Part shown: piece by piece, positions 55,222 to 63,908 of the stretch
How positions within the stretch are numbered: position 1 is the stretch's first letter
Layout: each line of letters opens with the position of its first letter
Assembly: GCA_031276035.1 (NCBI GenBank)
Contig: JAISNV010000023.1
Coordinates: 49,979 to 113,978, forward strand
DNA from: Bacteroidales bacterium
GTDB taxonomy: Bacteria; Bacteroidota; Bacteroidia; Bacteroidales; BM520
Reading direction: 5' to 3'
Length of the DNA: 64,000 nucleotides
The notes under the pieces: generated by a model
The model's input: only the letters and a program-made list of their open reading frames with translations
Databases searched by the model: none
Told to the model about the DNA's origin: nothing
Made by a program: the position numbers and the translations under genes

Positions 55222-56022
55222 TCAGATTCTTTTTACAATTATTCTATCGATATGATATAAAATATCTGTTTCATCTATATACATTCCATAAATATAGTCC
55301 ATTTCGTTTTCTAAAAAATATACTTCATCATATCTTTCTGTCAGACCATATACATATACCATTATTCCACAATCTTTTAATGATTTCAAAAGCACTCTAT
55401 TCTCCAATAAAAATGTTTTTGATATTGCTACATATTCAATTTCTTTTTGAAGTATATCATCTAAAATATCAGGTACGGAAATTACCAAATTTTCGCTAAG
55501 CATCGGTTTAATACCTTCCTCTATTGCAATATCAACGGCTTCCCAAGAAAAAAGTTCCATAATTAATCTATCCTTAAAAAGAAATTCTTCTGCAAAAAGT
55601 TTCGGATTATTTATTTTATCAGTTACCAATATTGCATCGGGATGATCTTCAAACCATTTATTAATCATATCCATATTCATTGGGGAGAATCCATCATAAA
55701 TGATTTGAGCCATAAAAACATCTTCGCTCAAAGGAGTTCCGGATAATTCATAATAATTTGTCATGTTTTTAAAATCCCCCCAACCATGAGCTGCTACAAA
55801 TTTTCCGTCGGAAGTTGTTATAATATCCAATTCAAGAAACCTACATCCTTTCTCATAAGAGAGGTTCATTGCTTCCAGCGAATTGGTCAAAGTAAACTCT
55901 TCTATTGCGCCGCCGCCGTGTGCAATAAAAGAATCGAAATAAATAAAATAATATGTTTCTTGGATAGAATCACACGAAACAAAGAATATTGATAGTAAGT
56001 AAATTATGTTTTTAAACTTCAT
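55222..56022 (-). CDS. GDPD-like phosphodiesterase lipoprotein
   Basis: 266 residues. Lipoprotein signal (FFVSC). Glycerophosphodiester phosphodiesterase fold: IAHGGGAIEEFTLTNSLEAM, then CRFLELDIITTSDGKFVAAH with the Glu/Asp metal ligands and general-base His, and ILVTDKINNP. The typical HRG motif is HGG here. It probably acts on polyhead-group or phosphodiester substrates in the periplasm. It lies 21 bases after the polyferredoxin gene, so it may share that transcript, but its role in that set is unclear. Confidence 0.78.
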   Translation of the reverse strand: MKFKNIIYLLSIFFVSCDSIQETYYFIYFDSFIAHGGGAIEEFTLTNSLEAMNLSYEKGCRFLELDIITTSDGKFVAAHGWGDFKNMTNYYELSGTPLSEDVFMAQIIYDGFSPMNMDMINKWFEDHPDAILVTDKINNPKLFAEEFLFKDRLIMELFSWEAVDIAIEEGIKPMLSENLVISVPDILDDILQKEIEYVAISKTFLLENRVLLKSLKDCGIMVYVYGLTERYDEVYFLENEMDYIYGMYIDETDILYHIDRIIVKRI

Positions 56023-56043
56023 AATTTAATTCCTTCAATCTTT

Positions 56044-57522
56044 TTATATTATTCTGTGTCTTTCATGGCCTTCAACATAAATAGCACTGAATGGGCGCGC
56101 CGGACAATGATATTCGCAGGCACCGCAACCGATACAAATTTCCGTATCAACAACGGGCAATTCATAAGAATAGCCTTCTTCATTAATTGTAACCATAAAT
56201 ATTGCGCCTGCAGGACAATGTCGGGCACAATTTCCACAACTCGAATTATCTCTCAGGACAACACAATTTTCTTTGATAAATACCGCATGCCCGATCTGTG
56301 TTGAAGATTTCTCAAAAACATCAATTTGTTTTATTGCTCCTGAAGGACAAACTTCCGAACATTTCGTACACTCCGGACGGCAGAATCCTCTTTCGAATCT
56401 CATCTCAGGCTGCATAAATCTCGACAAATCATTTGAAGGATGTAAAATCTGATTCGGACAAACCGAAACACACAATTGACAAGCAGTGCAATGTTGGGAT
56501 AAATTTTTTATACTTGATGCTCCCGGCGGACAAACTTGTGTAAGTCTGTTAGGAACTTTCTTATCTTCGATAATGGCCAAACCGCCGTCAACCTTCGTAC
56601 TTTGGGCTTTTATTGCCGATGTTGCCGCAAAAGCCGCAGTCCAGAAAAGAAAATTACGACGAGAGCTATCTGTTTCTTTAGCTGCTGTAGAAGAAACTTT
56701 TTCGGTTTTTAACCTTAATGAATATTTTAATGACTTTTTATTGCAGCTATCAATGCAATTCATACAGGAAACGCACCTGCTATAATCTATTTTTCTGTCT
56801 TTTGAATTTATACAAGATGCTTTGCATGTCCTTTCACATAATCCGCAATTATTGCAGGTCGACTCACTAAAACGAGGTTTGAACAATGAAAATCTTGAGA
56901 TCAATCCTAAGAAAGTTCCTACAGGGCAAATCGTATTACAATAAATCCTACCGTTTTTCCATGCTAAAACAGCAATTATTACAAAAGTGAGTATTGCAAC
57001 AATAAATGTTGAAATACTTTTTATCCAAACATCTGTTGAATAAAATGCATAACTATTAATTCTTTTTGCAATAAATGCAAGTAAATTGTTTATTCCCAGG
57101 TAAATCGGCGCAAAAAGATTTGAAGCAATGCGTCCGTAAGCGCTGTATGGTTCAAGAATCGAAACGATTACACTTACTCCTGCTATCAAGGCGATACAAA
57201 ATAAAGCGAGAACCCCGTAACGTAACCAATTAATAGAGCGCAAATATTTGAAACGATATTTTTTACGATTTGTGACGCGAGAAACAATATCTTGAAATAC
57301 GCCCATTGGGCAAAGTACCGAGCAATAAACTCTACCGAAAAGCAAAGTAAATAACAACAAAAAGATTATAATTCCAATGTTTACCGCCAAGATAGCAGGA
57401 ACAAGTTGGATTTTTGCAAGCCAACCGAACCAAGCATGCAGGGTACCAGTAAAATCCAGAAATAATAATGTTATCAGTGCAAAGCAAATGATTGCCGCGA
57501 TTATTCTTATCTTTCTTAACAT
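56044..57522 (-). CDS. NapH-like membrane polyferredoxin
   Basis: 492 residues. Four or five membrane helices in the first ~230 residues include paired Cys motifs next to the membrane (GRVYCSVLCPMGVFQDIVSR and GRIYCNTICPVGTFLGL), typical of NapH/NosR/YccM. Then follow many 4Fe-4S motifs: CNNCGLCERTCKASC, CVSCMNCIDSC, CTACQLCVSVCPNQIL, CRPECTKCSEVCPSGAI, CGNCARHCPAGAI and CIGCGACEYHCPARP. It should carry electrons between the quinone pool and a periplasmic partner. It begins 4 bases after the aldo/keto reductase stop, so those two are one unit. Confidence 0.88.
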   Translation of the reverse strand: MLRKIRIIAAIICFALITLLFLDFTGTLHAWFGWLAKIQLVPAILAVNIGIIIFLLLFTLLFGRVYCSVLCPMGVFQDIVSRVTNRKKYRFKYLRSINWLRYGVLALFCIALIAGVSVIVSILEPYSAYGRIASNLFAPIYLGINNLLAFIAKRINSYAFYSTDVWIKSISTFIVAILTFVIIAVLAWKNGRIYCNTICPVGTFLGLISRFSLFKPRFSESTCNNCGLCERTCKASCINSKDRKIDYSRCVSCMNCIDSCNKKSLKYSLRLKTEKVSSTAAKETDSSRRNFLFWTAAFAATSAIKAQSTKVDGGLAIIEDKKVPNRLTQVCPPGASSIKNLSQHCTACQLCVSVCPNQILHPSNDLSRFMQPEMRFERGFCRPECTKCSEVCPSGAIKQIDVFEKSSTQIGHAVFIKENCVVLRDNSSCGNCARHCPAGAIFMVTINEEGYSYELPVVDTEICIGCGACEYHCPARPFSAIYVEGHERHRII

Positions 57523-57526
57523 AACT

Positions 57527-58915
57527 TTAAATTTTACCGTTAATTTTTAATTTCTCAACAAATTGATCAATTCTAAACATTTCTTCGTGAATTTTAATTC
57601 GTTGCGGACAATCTGAAAGACATTTCTGGCAGCCGATACAATGACTTGCTTGTCTAAGTTTAGGGACACTTCTGTCGTAGCCTATCAAAAAGGCACGGCG
57701 AGCTTTGCGATAATTTTCATCCTCAGAGTTTCTCGGAATTTTTCCTTCAGTCAGACATTTATTATAATGAGTAAATGTTGCCGGAATATCAATTCCGTAA
57801 GGACAAGGCATACAATATTGACATTCGGTACACGGGATGTAATCGGAATTCCGCATAAGTTCAGTTACGTGTGAAACAGCCTGCGCTTCCTGCGGGTTAA
57901 GCGGTTCTAAAGGAGAATAAGTTCTGATATTTTCTTGTAAGTGTTCCATATAAGCCATTCCGCTCAATACCGTCAAAATATTTTCCGGAGAACCTGCAAA
58001 TCTGAAAGCCCAAGTTGCAGGAGAATCATCCGGACGAATTTGCTTAAATGTTTCCAATTGGTGATACCCTAATCTTGCAAGCCGGCCACCAAGTAACGGT
58101 TCCATAACAATAACCGGAATATTATGCTTTGTAAGTTCACTATAGAGGTGTTCGGCATTGAAATTCTGACCCGCCGGATTTCCCCAATCATAGTAATTTA
58201 GCTGAATCATTGCAAAATCCCATTTCACACCACAGGTAAGCATGTGATCAAAGACTTCAATATCTCCATGGAATGACCAGCCGAGATTACGAATTTTTCC
58301 CTTTTCACGTTCTTCAAGAAGAAAATCTAAAACTCCGTTATCGTAAAACCGACTTTTTAAATTTTCAATACCGCCACCACCAACAGAGTGAAGTAAATAA
58401 TAATCAAAATAATCGGTTCTCAAATCTTCCATAGATTTTCTATAAATTGCTATAGAACCTTCACGCGAACGTGTATAAGCATCATTAGACTGGTTAGACA
58501 TTTTTGTAGCCAGGAAATATTGATCACGGGGATGACGGCTAAGTGCTATTCCTGTAACTTTTTCCGACATTCCTCTTACATACCGCGGGGCTGTATCAAA
58601 ATAATTAACACCATGTTCGATAGCATAATCTACCAATTGATTTACAGCTTCCTGATCTATAACACTTTCGCCGGTTTCGTTTGTGATCAGAGGCCAGCGC
58701 ATACAGCCGTAACCCAGAAGAGAAACTCTATCCCCTGAATTGTGATTAGTTCGATAAGTCATTTGTCCTTTAGGAACTTCCGTCTTATCGTAAATTTTAT
58801 TCTGAGATTTTTTATCCTTAAAGTTGCAGGCAGTTAAAGCCGCAGTTGTAGCAATTCCACCGCCGAAAACCTTTAGAAATTCCCGTCGATTTATGCCTTT
58901 CTTATCACTTTTCAT
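57527..58915 (-). CDS. Tat-exported aldo/keto reductase with C-terminal Fe-S clusters
   Basis: 462 residues. Twin-arginine signal NRREFLKVFGGGIATTAAL with a lipobox-like LTAC. Aldo/keto reductase barrel: active-site Tyr in FDTAPRYVRG, Lys in FLATKMSN, His in YYLLHSVGG. Instead of ending there it continues with two ferredoxin-type motifs, CTECQYCMPCPYGIDIP and CIGCQKCLSDCPQRIKI. This Fe-S AKR type is common in anaerobes, but Tat export folds it with clusters before moving it to the periplasm. Paired with the polyferredoxin, so it may take electrons from the membrane rather than from NADPH. Confidence 0.9.
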   Translation of the reverse strand: MKSDKKGINRREFLKVFGGGIATTAALTACNFKDKKSQNKIYDKTEVPKGQMTYRTNHNSGDRVSLLGYGCMRWPLITNETGESVIDQEAVNQLVDYAIEHGVNYFDTAPRYVRGMSEKVTGIALSRHPRDQYFLATKMSNQSNDAYTRSREGSIAIYRKSMEDLRTDYFDYYLLHSVGGGGIENLKSRFYDNGVLDFLLEEREKGKIRNLGWSFHGDIEVFDHMLTCGVKWDFAMIQLNYYDWGNPAGQNFNAEHLYSELTKHNIPVIVMEPLLGGRLARLGYHQLETFKQIRPDDSPATWAFRFAGSPENILTVLSGMAYMEHLQENIRTYSPLEPLNPQEAQAVSHVTELMRNSDYIPCTECQYCMPCPYGIDIPATFTHYNKCLTEGKIPRNSEDENYRKARRAFLIGYDRSVPKLRQASHCIGCQKCLSDCPQRIKIHEEMFRIDQFVEKLKINGKI

Positions 58916-58959
58916 TTTTTTTATTCCCGATTTAAATAAACATATTCACTTATTAGACC

Positions 58960-59508
58960 CTATTCAGTCATAATCTTTTTCGCCCATACTTCAACATCCT
59001 TTTGCATACCGGCAACTCTTGTTCCGAGAATTGCAATTCCTTCTTTAAATGTAGATTTCGAACAAAGTTTTTCCATATCATCAAAACAATTTGCCTTATC
59101 CCCGCCTCCATGAGTTACGAAAGGAACAACAATTTTTCCGGATAAATCATATTCGGATAAAAAAGAAGAAACCGGAGGTGCGATTGTACTCCACCAATTA
59201 GGAGAACCTACAAATATTATATCATAACTCGCAATGTTGTCAATCTTTGTTTTAAGCTCCGGTTTATAACCTTCGTTAATTTCCTTTTTTGCTTGCTCCG
59301 TACATTTTTTATATTCCTGCGGATAAGCTTCAACTGTTTGAATCTCAAAAATATCTGCATTTGTTACTCTTTGAATATGATTAGCAACCGCTTCTGTATT
59401 TCCCGAATGAGAGAAGTACACTATTAAAACTTTTTTAGATTCTTGTGCATTAGCATAAGTAATTAAACACGTTGTTATTAACAACAATAAAAATGTTTTT
59501 ATTTTCAT
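58960..59508 (-). CDS. Exported flavodoxin
   Basis: 182 residues. Signal peptide (LLLLITTCLITYANA/QE), then a flavodoxin: FMN loop VYFSHSGNTEAVANHI, IFVGSPNWWSTIAPPVSSFL, VTHGGGDKANCFDDMEKL. Related to the flavodoxin_4/WrbA-like exported forms. First gene of the minus-strand redox set, 44 bases before the aldo/keto reductase. It would be a periplasmic FMN electron carrier, a setting where flavodoxins are rare. Confidence 0.88.
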   Translation of the reverse strand: MKIKTFLLLLITTCLITYANAQESKKVLIVYFSHSGNTEAVANHIQRVTNADIFEIQTVEAYPQEYKKCTEQAKKEINEGYKPELKTKIDNIASYDIIFVGSPNWWSTIAPPVSSFLSEYDLSGKIVVPFVTHGGGDKANCFDDMEKLCSKSTFKEGIAILGTRVAGMQKDVEVWAKKIMTE

Positions 59509-59560
59509 AATTAATTATTTAACTTATTTATATGTTTAATAAAATTTAAAATTAGCCTTG

Positions 59561-59568
59561 CAAATATA
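59561..59568 (-). promoter_or_regulatory. -7 box for the envelope redox operon
   Basis: Minus strand TATATTTG (TAnnTTTG), 52 bases before the ATG at 59508. Confidence 0.5.
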
Positions 59569-59641
59569 CAAATAGAAAGTGATTTTAAAAATATTTTTTC
59601 ATACAAAATCGTTTCATAGTTATTAATTAAAATATATAATT

Positions 59642-59992
59642 ATGAAAAATTTAATTTTTGTTTTTACTGTATTAGCTGCTTTATTTACATTTTCAAGTTG
59701 TGAAAAGGTTGAATTTCCCGACGGCACGCCTAAAGCTATTGAGAAAAAAATTAAGGAGTTTAGCAAGGATGCTTGCGTCGGTGCAAAAGTAAGTGAATAT
59801 TTATTCCAAGAGAAAGATGTTTATTTATTTGATAAAACCGCATGTATTACAGATGAACTTATTGATGTTTACGACAAAGACGGTAACCTATTAGGTTCTC
59901 TTGCCGGAATTTCCGGAAATGTAGAGTTGGAAGGAGTAAATTTTGAAGAAAACTCCAGCTTTGTAAAAGTTATTTGGGAAAAGAAAGAATAA
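59642..59992 (+). CDS. Small lipoprotein, DUF6970-like
   Basis: 116 residues. Lipoprotein signal (FTFSSC). The mature part has two conserved-looking cysteines and a repeat-like pattern: KVSEYLFQEKDVYLFDKTAC, VYDKDGNLLGSLAGISGN. It fits a small exported family in Bacteroidetes labelled DUF6970. Function unknown. Single gene, divergent from the redox set and convergent with the next. Confidence 0.72.
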   Translation: MKNLIFVFTVLAALFTFSSCEKVEFPDGTPKAIEKKIKEFSKDACVGAKVSEYLFQEKDVYLFDKTACITDELIDVYDKDGNLLGSLAGISGNVELEGVNFEENSSFVKVIWEKKE

Positions 59993-59998
59993 ATTTCT

Positions 59999-60481
59999 TT
60001 ATTTACTTTTTCTCATCGGTAATTCAAAAACACTTATCTCACCATTCTGAATGCCTGAGACTTCCGCAACTAACGAATCATTATTAATTTTGCGATAAGA
60101 TATCATTTGCGGAAAATCGTGTTGCAGATTTTCGAATTCCATTTTTTCTTCAGTAATTGATTTTAAAGGAAAAGTTATTGGCATATCATCATTATGTCCG
60201 GTAACTTTTGCCGTATAAAACAGATTATTATTTTCTTGTTTTATATTTATGTTTTCAAAAACCACAGTATCATTTCCTGCCAGCACATAACTCCGGCCTT
60301 TCAATTCATTGTTTGAGATTTTTTCCCATGATTCATAAGAAACCCCGCCGAAACCATCTTCAAACATCCAGGTTCCGATAAGCCATTCTACTTTTGAAAC
60401 AGAATTTTTTTGTTTGCTACCACAAGAAGTGAAACAAACAAGTAAGGAAACTATAATAATACTCAGAATAAATTTTTTCAT
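59999..60481 (-). CDS. DUF6265-like lipoprotein
   Basis: About 160 residues from ATG 60481 (MKKFILSIII; ATG 60496 is the alternative), with lipobox LVCFTSC. The domain begins WLIGTWMFEDGFGGVSYESW and includes FENLQHDFPQMISYR, a calycin-like small beta-barrel of the DUF6265 group. Likely binds a small hydrophobic ligand; unproven. Its end is 6 bases from the convergent gene. Confidence 0.75.
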   Translation of the reverse strand: MKKFILSIIIVSLLVCFTSCGSKQKNSVSKVEWLIGTWMFEDGFGGVSYESWEKISNNELKGRSYVLAGNDTVVFENINIKQENNNLFYTAKVTGHNDDMPITFPLKSITEEKMEFENLQHDFPQMISYRKINNDSLVAEVSGIQNGEISVFELPMRKSK

Positions 60482-60510
60482 ATTACTTATACTCAAAGAA
60501 TAATTTTAAA

Positions 60511-61725
60511 TTACAACTCATTATATGCATTTTCCAACCAGTCGAACCTTTGGTTGATCCAATTCTCAAGATATTTTACTTCGTCATTATATTTGGATAA
60601 AATAATTTCAAAATCTTCACTATCTTGTAAATACTTCCATTTTTGTTCATTATATATCGCCGATCTCTGAATAGTTAGAGCATTACTTAATAATGAATTA
60701 ATTATTAAATTTTTATTAGATTTAAAATAATCAAATCTGGTTTTTACCATATTAACGAACTCCGGGTCGAGGAACATAATACTAATCCATTTGGAACCTT
60801 TTACCCAAAAATCATTTGGGGTAGCATCATAATAATCAAAATATCCGCATCCGAATCCGGTATCGAAATCCCACAGTGGTCCCATTTTTAATTTACCGTC
60901 AGGAGCTACAATATTCATATAACAACTCGACGTAAAAACAGCATCGGGATTTTTGGCTATTTCATTAATCAAATACCAATCGACAAAAGATTCAATATCT
61001 ATATATTTTTTATATCCTGTTTCAGGATCAAGAAAATTATTACTATATAGAATATTTTCTATAAAAATAATATGATTTTTTATCCAGTTGTACCGTTCAT
61101 CATTTTCTTCCACATCCGGAGCTTTAATTGAAAATAATACTCTATCGGTTTCAAATGTAACATCATCCTGTCCTATTTTATCAATAACATCAACCTCAAT
61201 AATAAATCCGTCATCTGTGATATTAACTCTATTTTCATCTATTCTGATTTGCTCGGTAAGCTGATATGTTCCTTGATATTCCTCATTTAAATAAATTTCA
61301 AGAAATTGTGTTCTCGGGGTCCAGTCCAAAACACTTATTCTTCCCATCTCAAAAGCCACTTCATTTCTTAACATACTTTTATCCATATAATTAGCTAATA
61401 AGACCCAATGCTTACTCTCTGGAAATCCAAAAAAGGATTTTTTATCTTTAAATTTTATTCTATACGGTTTTTTTGGTTGTGTCCAAGTACTATTTCCTCT
61501 CCCTTTAATTTCCATATCTCCGGAAGCAATAATTTCCTCATTATCATTATTAAATATACTTATTTCAACAAATCCGTTGATATAAGTTTCTTTTGAATTA
61601 ATCGGAGCTCCGTTTTCAGTGGCAATTTCCATTACAGGAAGATTTATTTCTTTATTAACAGGTTCTTTACAAGATGTAAAAAGAGAAACGAAAATAATAA
61701 TAGGAATAGCTTTAAATGATTTCAT
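60511..61725 (-). CDS. CotH-kinase-family lipoprotein
   Basis: 404 residues. Lipoprotein signal (SLFTSC). CotH fold: DMEIKGRGNSTWTQPKKPYR, HWVLLANYMDKSMLRNEVAF, EIYLNEEYQGTYQLTEQIR, and catalytic-loop-like GPLWDFDTGFGC. CotH proteins are atypical protein kinases in spore coats; the bacteroidal surface forms are of unknown substrate. 29 bases upstream of the DUF6265 lipoprotein gene and likely cotranscribed. Confidence 0.9.
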   Translation of the reverse strand: MKSFKAIPIIIFVSLFTSCKEPVNKEINLPVMEIATENGAPINSKETYINGFVEISIFNNDNEEIIASGDMEIKGRGNSTWTQPKKPYRIKFKDKKSFFGFPESKHWVLLANYMDKSMLRNEVAFEMGRISVLDWTPRTQFLEIYLNEEYQGTYQLTEQIRIDENRVNITDDGFIIEVDVIDKIGQDDVTFETDRVLFSIKAPDVEENDERYNWIKNHIIFIENILYSNNFLDPETGYKKYIDIESFVDWYLINEIAKNPDAVFTSSCYMNIVAPDGKLKMGPLWDFDTGFGCGYFDYYDATPNDFWVKGSKWISIMFLDPEFVNMVKTRFDYFKSNKNLIINSLLSNALTIQRSAIYNEQKWKYLQDSEDFEIILSKYNDEVKYLENWINQRFDWLENAYNEL

Positions 61726-61799
61726 TATTTTATTTTAATTAACATTATTAGTCTGATTAATAGTCGTTAATTGATTTTTATAAAACACATAATCTTAGT

Positions 61800-62084
61800 T
61801 TAAGATTTAGAATAATTATTCCATCGTTTTAAAGTCGGAAAATATTCTTTCATTACCCCTCTTGCTTCTTCAACCGTAAATTCTTTCGGAGAATCCTTAT
61901 TAAACTCATTCAAATATTGAAGATTAAGTTCAATTACTTCATCCATAGTAAGATCATGGGTAAAATTACCATCTTTGAAGCAATAATGGCAATAATCTTC
62001 ATTAATACTAAGATCTGCATTAGTGCCGAAATCTTCTTCCGTTTTCATCGGCATTCCACAACTTTGACAAACATGTTCATTCAT
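61800..62084 (-). CDS. Zinc-ribbon domain protein
   Basis: 94 residues. Zinc ligands in CQSCGMPMKTEEDFGTN and YCHYCFKDGNF, followed by helical TMDEVIELNLQYLNEFN and MKEYFPTLKRW. Matches the putative zinc-ribbon family (PF12674). The role is unknown; such proteins are often found next to small regulatory or VOC genes, as here. Confidence 0.85.
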   Translation of the reverse strand: MNEHVCQSCGMPMKTEEDFGTNADLSINEDYCHYCFKDGNFTHDLTMDEVIELNLQYLNEFNKDSPKEFTVEEARGVMKEYFPTLKRWNNYSKS

Positions 62085-62127
62085 ATAATTATTTTTTTTG
62101 TTTATGGCATAATCATTTAATCTTTCA

Positions 62128-62526
62128 CTACTTATCTTCCGTGATAGTTAAAATATATCCGTTATTGTCCATAATTGTAAACTCATCCGCTCCGTAAAAA
62201 GTTCTTTGTAATTCGCCAAGAAGATAAACCGAACCTTTTAGTTTTTCATAAAGTGTATGCATATTTTTTACTTTCACATAAAAAGTAATTGCAGATTTAG
62301 AAGGATTATATGACATGTTCGGAAATTCAACCTTCAAACTGTCCATATCTTGAAACATAATAACCGCATTTCCGTTTGAAAGCATAACCCACTGCAATTC
62401 TCCGGTTTCAGGAGCTTTCATTACAAGATTAAATTCTAAAATTTCGGTATAAAATCTTACGGTTTCATCTAGGTTTTCAACTCCTAAATTTGCTGTTAAT
62501 GATTCATATTCTAAAGTTTTATTCAT
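62128..62526 (-). CDS. VOC-family protein
   Basis: 132 residues. LTANLGVENLDETVRFYTEI, then MLSNGNAVIMFQD and AITFYVKVKNMHTLYEKLKG, ending FTIMDNNGYILTITED. Glyoxalase/bleomycin-resistance fold. Distinct from the VOC protein at 44661. It lies 43 bases upstream of the zinc-ribbon gene, so the two may be cotranscribed. Confidence 0.85.
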   Translation of the reverse strand: MNKTLEYESLTANLGVENLDETVRFYTEILEFNLVMKAPETGELQWVMLSNGNAVIMFQDMDSLKVEFPNMSYNPSKSAITFYVKVKNMHTLYEKLKGSVYLLGELQRTFYGADEFTIMDNNGYILTITEDK

Positions 62527-62551
62527 AATATTTTCATTTAAATTTAATATA

Positions 62552-62559
62552 CAAAAATA
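62552..62559 (-). promoter_or_regulatory. -7 box for the VOC/zinc-ribbon pair
   Basis: Minus strand TATTTTTG (TAnnTTTG), 25 bases before the ATG at 62526. Confidence 0.4.
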
Positions 62560-62600
62560 GATAATTTGTTTAAATTTTGTGATTTAATAATCATTTTATA

Positions 62601-63425
62601 CTAAATCTGACAGACAGGACAGTAATAAACTGTTCCGCCCATATAAGATTCCTTGACAATATTTACCCCGCAAACTTTACAGGGTTCTTTATAAGTCTTA
62701 GAAGACAGAATTGTTTTGTATCCTCCGTTTTTTCCGAAAAGATCTGTCTGAGTGTCACGGCCTCCTTTTATAGTCATCTCTTTTAAAGTTGATTTTAATG
62801 AATTGAATAAATCGTTCTTCTGATTCTCGGTAAGAGTAGATATTTTTCTTTTAGGATTGATTTTGGAATTGAATAAAATATCTTGTAAAACACCATTTCC
62901 AACACCGGGAATTCTTTGTTCTGTAGCAAGCAGTGCCTTTACGCTATAATCTTTCTTTGCTTCAAGAAATAATTCATTAAAAATATTAATATCGTATGAT
63001 TCATCCAAAGGAGAAATACTATCAAAACTTAATTTATGATATTTATTATTAATGATTCCATCAGGATAAACTCCTATAAAACCGTACATAGCAATTGTAA
63101 AAATTAAGAAAGTATCATCACTAAAACCGATCAATAGCTGATAATTAGGTGGAATTTCATCTTTTTGACTACCATACTTTATATTAGTTCCATCACCTAT
63201 ATTAAGAATAGTATTATCGTCAAGAAATATATCTACGAACATTCCAAAAGCTTTTGCAGATTTAATAATCCTTTTTTCCAATAATTTATTGTATTCCAAA
63301 GGATCGCCATTATAAAAAGCAAACTTATGAGGTTTGGTAGCATTAAAAACATGATCTATCCTTTTTCCTGCTAAAGTTTCGTTTATTTGTCTTGATAAAT
63401 TAATTGCTTCGGGTAATTCTATCAT
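62601..63425 (-). CDS. Fpg/Nei-family DNA glycosylase-like protein lacking the catalytic proline
   Basis: 274 residues. Helix-two-turn-helix region VKALLATEQRIPGVGNGVLQ with the family's G-[IV]-G-N, and a C-terminal zinc finger CKVCGVNIVKESYMGGTVYY-CPVC. The N-terminus is MIELPEAINL, whereas Fpg and Nei need Pro at position 2 for the Schiff base and Glu at 3. Here Ile replaces Pro while Glu3 stays. Some families annotated as Fpg-like share this start, so the protein may bind damage without the usual lyase chemistry. Confidence 0.83.
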   Translation of the reverse strand: MIELPEAINLSRQINETLAGKRIDHVFNATKPHKFAFYNGDPLEYNKLLEKRIIKSAKAFGMFVDIFLDDNTILNIGDGTNIKYGSQKDEIPPNYQLLIGFSDDTFLIFTIAMYGFIGVYPDGIINNKYHKLSFDSISPLDESYDINIFNELFLEAKKDYSVKALLATEQRIPGVGNGVLQDILFNSKINPKRKISTLTENQKNDLFNSLKSTLKEMTIKGGRDTQTDLFGKNGGYKTILSSKTYKEPCKVCGVNIVKESYMGGTVYYCPVCQI

Positions 63426-63440
63426 CTTTTTAAATTTTTA

Positions 63441-63448
63441 CAAAGGTA
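63441..63448 (-). promoter_or_regulatory. -7 box for the Fpg-like gene
   Basis: Minus strand TACCTTTG (TAnnTTTG), 15 bases before the ATG at 63425. The following stretch to 63908 is AT-rich and shows no gene or clear repeat. Confidence 0.45.
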
Positions 63449-63908
63449 AGAATTTAAAATATATTGAAATTGTCTTCTTTCGAAATGATAGTAAAAGTAA
63501 TTTATATATTCACTAAGTAATTTTTGTACAAGAAACTTTGAAAGACTTATTTAATTTTTTAGAAAATATATTTGGGGATAATATTTAATTAGTTGTAATT
63601 CTCTGTATCGAAGCTATTTCATTGATTTGGATTAGGGGTAATACTTATATTATCTAAATCAACATCAACTATTTTACAAATTGAAAAAACCGTACATAAA
63701 TTATAATAACATATTTTTTAATAACAACAAGTAATGCGGACATAATTATAATTCACTCAAGAATATAATCAAGATTTAATAAATCAATTGTTAAAATTCC
63801 TGTTCCCAATAATATTTTCGATATAAATTCCTAATTAATAAAAACCGATGTGTTTATTTAAGTAAAATCAGTCAGTAAAATTGATTCCCGTTACATTCCC
63901 TCACGGAC

